Positions 1 to 5,320 of a stretch of DNA of 5,320 bases are shown in pieces; position 1 is the stretch's first letter, and every line of letters begins with the position of its first letter. This stretch comes from Candidatus Heimdallarchaeota archaeon (GTDB taxonomy: Archaea; Asgardarchaeota; Heimdallarchaeia; Heimdallarchaeales; Kariarchaeaceae), in NCBI GenBank assembly GCA_021399405.1, contig JAAFKL010000086.1:1-5320 (forward strand), read 5' to 3'. The translations under genes and the position numbers were made by a program. The notes beneath the pieces are model-generated. The model searched no databases. It was not told where the DNA came from and worked only from the letters and a program-made list of their open reading frames with translations.

Positions 1-2
1 CT

Positions 3-845
3 CTAAATTATCATTTTGATATTGATGAAAAGGTGTATGTTCAATTAACCAATTCACAATTTTCCCAATTAATTTTGAATCTTGTCATAAACTCCTCCCG
101 CGCTTGTTTAGATACAGATGCCGAAATATGCATATCTAGTCAAGTGGTATCCAAAGATGAAATAAATCTCAATGCACCCAACACTCTTTTTGAAGGGGAA
201 GTTAAAAACTGTGATTTTGTAAATATCCAAATAAAGGATAATGGAATTGGTATGGATGAAGTTATGATAACTAGGATATTTGATCCCTTCTTTACAAATA
301 CAAAAGGAGGGAGAGGATTGGGTTTATCTGTAGTCCAGGGTATCGTCTTTCAGAATAGGGGAGTGATACAGGTGAACTCATCATTGGGTAACGGTACTTC
401 GATTAACATTTACTTACCACTGACAAAATCAACTATTGCGAAGAAAGATATGAAAGGTCAAAAAAATGATATTATTCTCATGAGTAAAACCATATTGCTT
501 TGTGAGGATGATCCTGCAGTAAGAAGGATAATCACCACCATGTTAAAGAGGTTAGAACATGTAGTAATTGAGGCTGAAGATGGAGTAATCGGTATTCAAA
601 AGTTTGAAGCGAATATGAAGGAAATAGATCTAGTTATTCTTGATCTAACCATGCCAAATATGTCTGGAAAAGAAACATACAATCTCCTTATTCAGTTGAA
701 AAATGATATACCCATACTAATTTCAAGTGGATATTCTGAGGAGAGTATCTCGGAATTCACAGATTACCAATTTGTAGATTTTCTTCAAAAACCCTATAAA
801 TTGGCAGATCTAAATAGTAAAATCAAAGATATTCTAATGTTGTAA
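3..845 (+). CDS. Hybrid sensor histidine kinase, C-terminal part (HATPase + receiver), 5' partial
   Basis: This is the C-terminal end of a two-component hybrid histidine kinase, which would bind ATP, phosphorylate a His in the missing upstream part and pass phosphate to its own receiver Asp. The frame has no stop up to the left edge, and the residues before GTG 33 (ending DIDEK) read as normal HATPase sequence, so GTG 33 is not the true start. Numbering from GTG 33: N box at about 12-25 (NLVIN), G1 box DNGIGM at 69-74, F box FDPFFT at 83-88, G2 box GRGLGL at 93-98, domain end near 130. A short linker leads to a receiver domain at about 152-268 with acidic pair E158/D159/D160, phospho-acceptor D204 (codon 642-644), S231/S232 and K253 before Pro. 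All key residues are present, so it looks functional. The DHp (phospho-His) and sensor domains lie outside the window, and the signal cannot be named. It converges with the subtilase gene. Confidence 0.93.
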   Translation, partial: LNYHFDIDEKVYVQLTNSQFSQLILNLVINSSRACLDTDAEICISSQVVSKDEINLNAPNTLFEGEVKNCDFVNIQIKDNGIGMDEVMITRIFDPFFTNTKGGRGLGLSVVQGIVFQNRGVIQVNSSLGNGTSINIYLPLTKSTIAKKDMKGQKNDIILMSKTILLCEDDPAVRRIITTMLKRLEHVVIEAEDGVIGIQKFEANMKEIDLVILDLTMPNMSGKETYNLLIQLKNDIPILISSGYSEESISEFTDYQFVDFLQKPYKLADLNSKIKDILML

Positions 846-900
846 TTTTTTCTTGACTAGGATTGATTTGTTGTAAGATTTTATTATTAATATATTTTAT
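846..900 (+). terminator. T-rich tract after the kinase gene, possible archaeal terminator
   Basis: Directly after the TAA stop comes a run of six T, followed by further T-rich sequence up to the convergent subtilase stop. Many archaea terminate at U-rich tracts without a hairpin, so this could end the kinase transcript. I see no stem-loop. The minus strand of the same gap has no T run of five or more, so the subtilase transcript may end inside the kinase 3' end and overlap it. The call rests on composition only. Confidence 0.35.
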
Positions 901-906
901 TTGAAT

Positions 907-3900
907 CTATTTCTTTCTTCTAAGATTGAATATGCCTATACTAATCAGTGACAATATCGAAAACAAGATATAGAATGGTGTTTCCTCTGTTGTTGAGCTA
1001 CTTGGTGTAGTCTGCTCTGTAGTGCTTGTTGTCACATCCGTAGTAGTTACTACTGGTGTGGAAGCAAATTCACCAAGGAAGAAATGGAAATTGTAAATAG
1101 TTTCATTTCCTTCCTCATCAGCGGCAGATATAGATAAGATGTATTCATGACCAGTTGGCTCAGTGAATAATGAGGAATATATTAAGAGATTAAGACTAAA
1201 TGCATCTTGAACATAAGCTTTATTGATCTCTTCCTTTATATCTACTCCATCCAAAAGAATGTTCATAACATTTAAGCCGAGTTGAGAAATGTTATCCTTG
1301 ACCTCGAATTTTAGGATTAAAGAATTACCCTCCACAAAGGTTGTACCATTAACCAAATCAAATGGAATTATGGTTGGAGCTTCTGTATCCACCTTAATAG
1401 ACCATGCAGCATAATCTGAACCATATGCAACTTGCAGGTTGTGATATCCTTGATCAGTGGCATCATAGCTAAATTCCCAAACATCACCACCGATAGCTGT
1501 TGGTGTGATATCCATTGAGGATAACCATTGATTACCTTTTCTTTCAACTACAGGAGTCGTAGTGACTGGAACACCATTTTCAAGTACCTTGAATTGACCA
1601 GTTATTGTGGTACCACTTACACTGGATGATATATATTTAACCTGCGTATCAACCAGAAACCAGTCCCAAAGATTTGACGCAAATATTTTATCATTTCCTT
1701 TGGCCAGGTATAATCCTTTAATTCCTGAATTATCCATCCAGAAATTGGTACTTGTTACCAAAACTCTTCCCGCACCGTTTAATTGATCATTGATGGCAGT
1801 TGTTATTTTGGATCCAGATCCCACAACCGCCTTGGCATTACCTGAAACTGAAAGATAATTTCCAAAATGAGTTATGTATTGGGCACTGCCCACAGGACTG
1901 CTGAAATTTGAAGTCAGCACAGTCGAAGCAGCGGCGGGAGTGGGTACTGCTGTGTTACTTGCCAGTATGTCAAAGTTGGACAATAATCTGTTCGCTTCTG
2001 TTGCATTAGTTCCTTGATATCCATAATCAGGCTCTGTAAACTTGCCATTAAAATCTACAAGAAGTTTACCTCCCGAGTTGACAAAGTCAGTGATAGCAGT
2101 TATTTCAGCCGGAGTCATTATTTCCGCTATATATACATCTTCCGCTCCGTATGATCTTCCAAAAGGATCGGGCATCCACATGATATCATAATCTGCAAGA
2201 ACGGCAGAGGTTATCTCACCTGCATATTCAGTTACCCAAATTCCTTTTGAAAATGCTAGATCTATCATTTCACCAGTATTACTACCACCAATAACATCGG
2301 AACCAACAGAGTCCCACCATGTGTGTCTATGATCCAACAATGCTCTGGCCTTAGCAACTCCAGATACTGTTATCGAGTAATGAGCTGTGAGTTTGGCTTT
2401 ACTTCCAAGACTAACGGTTAAATCACCACTATAAACGCCCTCTGCGACACCTGTTGTATCCACATCCAGGTATAAATTTTGCGAATCGAGATCTGGATTA
2501 ATAGTTAAAGGATCAAAGGACATAATAGTTGTGATATCACCAGTGAGTTCAACATTAGTCAATCCAGCGTGAGATGATATTAATGTAAATGGAATCTTCA
2601 AAGTCAAATCTTTAAAGAGTGTTTTAACAGATTTGTAAGGTAGTGTTCCAATTCTTGGAGACATTTCTAATGCCATAGGAATACTATCAGGCCCAATTTC
2701 GGCATTCAGAATATTTTGCCAACTATCAAAAGTTTGAATTCTTCCTTTACCCTGTGTTAATTCATCATATCCCTGATTAGTTGCATTATTCATTAACACA
2801 GCCTTAATCAATCCAGGATTATATGGAATTGCATTAGCTCTCAATGCTGATATGATTGTAGCTACAGCACCAGCGGTCATTGGCGATGCCATACTTGTAC
2901 CGGAAAATGCAGCATAGTTTCCATCCACTGTTGATGAGATAATGTCAACTCCAGGAGCAACAACATCTGGTTTATAGATAAAACCAGCCATTGGACCTCT
3001 GGATGAAAATGTTGCTATTTGATTAGTAACATGACTAGCACCAACGGTGATTGTATCAGCAGCAAAACCTGGTCCACCTGTTATGGTGGAATATTCAGGA
3101 CCCGAATTCCCTGCCGATGAAATAGAAATTACATTAGCTTCAGCCAATTTTGATATAACAGCATCATAGTTGCCACCTCCACCCCAAGACATGTTAACAA
3201 CATCTATTGTCTCATTATTGGCCACCAACCAATCAAATGCACCTAACCAATCACCCACTATTGTCCCTTCAACGTCTCCACAGCCGACACTAACAGCGAC
3301 TAATTGAGATCCAAAAGCAGTTCCTCTGAGCGATAAATCCGTAGATCCATCTAGCTTTTTACCAGTTGCTGCAACAATCCCACCGACATGAGTACCATGA
3401 TCACTACAAATTGGATAGGTTACACCACCTACAACATTAAAATTGACTGATTGGTTAATCTGACCTTGCAGACCCGGATGTCCTGGTGAAACACCATTAT
3501 CAAAAATTGCTACATTAACTCCAGTACCATTATAACCAGCATTCCACATAGCATTCACATCTATCAAGCCCTGTTCTTCCACACTATTATCTAAAGATAG
3601 GATGGGTACAGCTTCCACTGGGTCAAACCTAACATTGTCAAAATCGGACATTTTGAAAACCTTGTTTGGAATAATTTCCTTGAGTTGATCAAAAATTCTT
3701 AAGCTATCTTGCATGACTACAGCTTCTAAATGATCATAAGCACGCAGATACTCAGCCTGTTTAAGATCATGGTAATCCACAGAATTCTCTGCAAATACAA
3801 CATACTCTACTATCGGATTATAGTTTTGGTATGCATCCTGTTCTATCAGATCATCTCTTGGTGAGTATTCCGAGAATGAATCGGAGATAATCACACTAGA

Positions 3901-3981
3901 AGATCTCTGTTCCCCTGTAACAAGGAGGAGAGAAGAGGATAGTAATAAAAGTACGACAAATACTGACTTATTAAACTTCAT
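907..3981 (-). CDS. Secreted, membrane-anchored subtilisin-like serine peptidase (S8 family), multidomain
   Basis: This is a probable extracellular endopeptidase held at the cell surface. Numbering from ATG 3981 (1024 residues): signal peptide 1-23 (Lys-rich start, then a Leu/Val/Ser core), a probable propeptide about 24-135, and the S8 catalytic domain about 136-425. That domain has Asp161 (IFDNG), His195 (DHGTHVGG), oxyanion Asn292 (SAGNSGP) and Ser363 (GTSMASP). A beta-rich, Fn3-like stretch follows at about 435-541. Residues about 543-777 look like an amidotransferase-like GIFT/DUF4350 domain. Two Ig-like stretches follow at about 778-865 and 868-970. A Thr/Ser-rich stalk at 978-1000, a membrane helix at about 1002-1019 and a terminal RRKK complete the protein. 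The only cysteines are 192 and 234. There are ten N-X-S/T sequons. The frame can begin at GTG 3990, but that GTG lies within the GGTGA ribosome site placed five bases before ATG 3981, so ATG is preferred. The catalytic assignment is firm; accessory-domain names and the substrate are inferred. Confidence 0.95.
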   Translation of the reverse strand: MKFNKSVFVVLLLLSSSLLLVTGEQRSSSVIISDSFSEYSPRDDLIEQDAYQNYNPIVEYVVFAENSVDYHDLKQAEYLRAYDHLEAVVMQDSLRIFDQLKEIIPNKVFKMSDFDNVRFDPVEAVPILSLDNSVEEQGLIDVNAMWNAGYNGTGVNVAIFDNGVSPGHPGLQGQINQSVNFNVVGGVTYPICSDHGTHVGGIVAATGKKLDGSTDLSLRGTAFGSQLVAVSVGCGDVEGTIVGDWLGAFDWLVANNETIDVVNMSWGGGGNYDAVISKLAEANVISISSAGNSGPEYSTITGGPGFAADTITVGASHVTNQIATFSSRGPMAGFIYKPDVVAPGVDIISSTVDGNYAAFSGTSMASPMTAGAVATIISALRANAIPYNPGLIKAVLMNNATNQGYDELTQGKGRIQTFDSWQNILNAEIGPDSIPMALEMSPRIGTLPYKSVKTLFKDLTLKIPFTLISSHAGLTNVELTGDITTIMSFDPLTINPDLDSQNLYLDVDTTGVAEGVYSGDLTVSLGSKAKLTAHYSITVSGVAKARALLDHRHTWWDSVGSDVIGGSNTGEMIDLAFSKGIWVTEYAGEITSAVLADYDIMWMPDPFGRSYGAEDVYIAEIMTPAEITAITDFVNSGGKLLVDFNGKFTEPDYGYQGTNATEANRLLSNFDILASNTAVPTPAAASTVLTSNFSSPVGSAQYITHFGNYLSVSGNAKAVVGSGSKITTAINDQLNGAGRVLVTSTNFWMDNSGIKGLYLAKGNDKIFASNLWDWFLVDTQVKYISSSVSGTTITGQFKVLENGVPVTTTPVVERKGNQWLSSMDITPTAIGGDVWEFSYDATDQGYHNLQVAYGSDYAAWSIKVDTEAPTIIPFDLVNGTTFVEGNSLILKFEVKDNISQLGLNVMNILLDGVDIKEEINKAYVQDAFSLNLLIYSSLFTEPTGHEYILSISAADEEGNETIYNFHFFLGEFASTPVVTTTDVTTSTTEQTTPSSSTTEETPFYILFSILSLISIGIFNLRRKK

Positions 3982-3986
3982 AAGTT

Positions 3987-3991
3987 TCACC
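3987..3991 (-). promoter_or_regulatory. Ribosome binding site GGTGA that decides the subtilase start
   Basis: On the minus strand GGTGA is followed by AACTT and then ATG at 3981-3979. GGTGA matches the archaeal anti-Shine-Dalgarno region, and a five-base spacer is normal. The same GGTGA overlaps the upstream GTG (3990-3988), which has no good ribosome site of its own. This supports ATG over GTG as the start and makes the signal peptide begin MKFNK. Confidence 0.65.
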
Positions 3992-4055
3992 TATTAGTTC
4001 TTATGGGGATCTATTTGAAATGTTTAAAAACATTAAGAGACTAGAAAGGTCGAAA

Positions 4056-4071
4056 CTATATATTTTAAAAA
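4056..4071 (-). promoter_or_regulatory. Candidate archaeal BRE/TATA promoter element for the subtilase gene
   Basis: Read on the minus strand this is TTTTTAAAATATATAG, an A-rich stretch running into a TATA-like core, as expected for BRE plus TATA box. A transcript start about 25 bases downstream would fall near 4030, giving an untranslated leader of about 50 bases before ATG 3981. The surrounding DNA is so A/T-rich that a TATA match alone is weak evidence. Position relative to the gene and the less A/T-rich sequence downstream favour it. Confidence 0.4.
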
Positions 4072-4107
4072 TGGATTAAATTTTAACTATTTTTTCAATA
4101 ATAATAT

Positions 4108-4127
4108 AATTAATAAATTTATTAATT
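4108..4127. repeat. Perfect 20-base A/T palindrome in the intergenic region
   Basis: The two ten-base arms are exact reverse complements with no spacer, centred between 4117 and 4118, and the symmetry breaks immediately outside. It lies about 40 bases upstream of the candidate TATA element of the subtilase gene and about 38 bases after the OppF-type gene's stop. It could be a binding site for a dimeric regulator. It could also be chance symmetry in DNA that is only A and T here. There is no following T run on either strand that would make it a bacterial-type terminator. Confidence 0.4.
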
Positions 4128-4164
4128 TAACTAATTAATCTGGTTGCAATTAATATTATAAATT

Positions 4165-5241
4165 CTACATATCAGCTAGTTCTTCGGTAGGAATATGAGT
4201 ACCAGCATCAATTTCATTGGCAAAGTGACAGGCCACAAAATGCTCAGGCTTATACTCGGTCATTTGTGGTTCCAATAAGAAACACAGTTGTCTTACATAT
4301 CTGCATCTTGTGCAAAATCTGCATCCATCTGGGGGATTGATAGGGGTTGGTACCTCTCCTTTGAGTGTAATTCTGTTAACTTTAACTGTGGGATCAGGTA
4401 CGGGGATAGCACTCATCAGAGCCTGGGTGTATGGATGCATGGGGTTGCCATATAAATCATCTACAGTTCCTAGTTCCATAGTTTTTCCAAGGTATAACAC
4501 CATTAATCTGTGAGATACTTTCTTAACAACTGATAGATCGTGGGCAATGAAAACATATGAAAAACCGAGTTCATCCTGCAATTTGACTAATAGATTGATG
4601 ATTGAAGCTTGTACACTTACATCAAGAGCCGATACTGGTTCATCTAGAATAATTACTTGAGGTTGAAGAGTCAAAGCACGAGCAATACCCACTCTTTGCT
4701 GCTGACCACCTGATAATTCATGTGGATATCTATAAGCATGGTGAGGGGATAGACCAACTCTCATCAGGAGATCACGCACTATACTGTATTTCTCCTTCTC
4801 ATTTACAAGATTGTGAATTTCTAGAGGTTCAAGAATACTTTGCATCACAGTAAAACGAGGGTCAAGGGATGCGGCAGGATCTTGAAACACAAGTGTTAGA
4901 TCTTTTGCTACTGCTCTCAATTCTTTTCCAGATTTTAATCGTAAATCCTCTCCATTGAACCAAACCTCACCTGCGGAGGGTTTATCCAAGAATGTAATTG
5001 CACGAGCGAGTGTACTCTTCCCACAACCACTCTCACCTACAACTCCCAAGGTTTCACCTTTCATTAACTCAAACGATACTCCATCAACTGCTTTGATGTC
5101 TGCGATTTTACGCTTTAGAAATACTCCGCCCTCTACTGGAAAATACTTGCGTAGTTTACGTATCTCTAAAACAACATTTGGATCAGTCGGTGGTCCACTT
5201 TCAGCTACTACTTCAATATTCTCTACTTCTTGTTCTGCCAC
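4165..5241 (-). CDS. oppF: Di/oligopeptide ABC importer ATP-binding protein, OppF/DppF type
   Basis: This is one of the two cytoplasmic ATPases that power a peptide (Opp/Dpp-family, PepT) ABC importer. Numbering from GTG 5241 (358 residues): Walker A GESGCGKST at 69-77 (Lys75), Q-loop Gln120 in VFQDP, signature LSGGQQQR at 176-183, Walker B IILDEP with Glu201, D-loop SALD at 204-207 and H-loop His234. The oligo_HPY-type C-terminal extension holds NPMHPYTQAL near 266-275, and a cysteine cluster at 307, 310, 313, 320 and 338 follows. The N-terminal LRKYFPVEGG with a long segment before VDGVSF is typical of the F rather than the D subunit. The frame can be extended to TTG 5256, but GAGGT six bases before GTG 5241 favours the shorter protein. 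F subunits usually end the operon, so partners are expected beyond 5320; none is visible here. Substrate range (dipeptide, oligopeptide or another solute such as a sugar) cannot be fixed from the ATPase alone. Confidence 0.95.
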   Translation of the reverse strand: MAEQEVENIEVVAESGPPTDPNVVLEIRKLRKYFPVEGGVFLKRKIADIKAVDGVSFELMKGETLGVVGESGCGKSTLARAITFLDKPSAGEVWFNGEDLRLKSGKELRAVAKDLTLVFQDPAASLDPRFTVMQSILEPLEIHNLVNEKEKYSIVRDLLMRVGLSPHHAYRYPHELSGGQQQRVGIARALTLQPQVIILDEPVSALDVSVQASIINLLVKLQDELGFSYVFIAHDLSVVKKVSHRLMVLYLGKTMELGTVDDLYGNPMHPYTQALMSAIPVPDPTVKVNRITLKGEVPTPINPPDGCRFCTRCRYVRQLCFLLEPQMTEYKPEHFVACHFANEIDAGTHIPTEELADM

Positions 5242-5247
5242 TTGTAT

Positions 5248-5252
5248 ACCTC
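5248..5252 (-). promoter_or_regulatory. Ribosome binding site GAGGT that decides the OppF start
   Basis: On the minus strand GAGGT is followed by six bases (ATACAA) and GTG at 5241-5239. This is a good archaeal Shine-Dalgarno match at normal spacing. The in-frame TTG at 5256-5254 sits just upstream of it and has only an A-run before it, so GTG 5241 is the better start. A TATA-like CATATTTAG further upstream near the right edge is too weak to call as a promoter. Confidence 0.55.
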
Positions 5253-5320
5253 TCAAGATGTATTTTTTTTTGGACGTTTTTAAGATATTAGATGTAATTT
5301 TGTCTCTAAATATGCTCTAA

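Noticed and set aside
33..35. GTG at 33 as the start of the kinase gene
   Set aside because: The frame continues open to the window edge, the upstream residues fit a HATPase domain, and a protein starting here would begin inside the N box; the gene is simply cut by the window.
978..1065. Low-complexity stretch rich in ACA/ACT codons (minus strand) as a tandem DNA repeat
   Set aside because: The Thr/Ser codons vary and no exact repeat unit is kept; it is a compositional stalk in the protein, not a DNA repeat array.
3988..3990. GTG at 3990 as the subtilase start
   Set aside because: The GTG is part of the GGTGA ribosome site that is well spaced for ATG 3981, and it adds only three residues before the signal peptide.
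4310..4513. Plus-strand open frame of 67 codons
   Set aside because: It lies wholly antisense inside the OppF-type gene, has no recognisable domain, and is explained as a shadow of the strongly conserved frame on the other strand.
5254..5256. TTG at 5256 as the OppF start
   Set aside because: No ribosome site precedes it, only an A-run, whereas GAGGT is placed correctly for GTG 5241.
5263..5271. Run of nine T on the plus strand near the right edge as a terminator
   Set aside because: No plus-strand gene ends just before it; it is upstream of a minus-strand gene, where it reads as an A-run in the leader.
4955..5320. Plus-strand open frame of 121 codons running off the right edge
   Set aside because: It is antisense to the Walker A region of the OppF-type gene and shows no family motif; the minus-strand frame carries all the ABC ATPase signatures.

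Overview
The window most resembles an AT-rich archaeal genome. Secreted-protein architecture and Shine-Dalgarno use both fit this: there is a large subtilase with an N-terminal signal peptide and a C-terminal Thr/Ser-rich stalk, one membrane helix and an Arg/Arg/Lys/Lys tail, and intergenic DNA is almost pure A/T. That C-terminal anchor, an amidotransferase-like (GIFT/DUF4350-type) domain inside a subtilase, and a neighbouring hybrid histidine kinase suggest an Asgard archaeon, perhaps Heimdallarchaeia. This placement is an impression from protein style, not a phylogenetic result.

Layout: (1) Positions 3-845, plus strand, hold the 3' part of a hybrid histidine kinase (HATPase domain followed by a receiver domain). 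Its reading frame stays open to the left edge, so the true start lies outside the window. (2) A 61-base convergent gap, T-rich on the plus strand, separates it from the next gene. (3) Positions 907-3981, minus strand, encode a secreted S8 (subtilisin-like) serine peptidase of 1024 residues with an intact Asp/His/Asn/Ser active site, several accessory domains and a surface anchor. (4) A gap of 183 bases, very A/T-rich in its distal part, carries a probable archaeal TATA element and a perfect 20-base palindrome. (5) Positions 4165-5241, minus strand, encode an OppF/DppF-type ATPase of a di/oligopeptide ABC importer with all nucleotide-binding motifs and a C-terminal cysteine cluster. Its partner genes (substrate-binding protein, two permeases, second ATPase) are not in the window and would be expected beyond 5320.

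The two minus-strand genes make metabolic sense together: the subtilase could cut extracellular protein and the ABC importer could take up the peptides. The gap with its own promoter-like element argues for separate transcription. The kinase converges on the protease gene and need not be related to it. I found no RNA gene, CRISPR array, insertion sequence or clear new system. The most useful points are the modular subtilase, the start-site corrections for two genes, and the intergenic palindrome.
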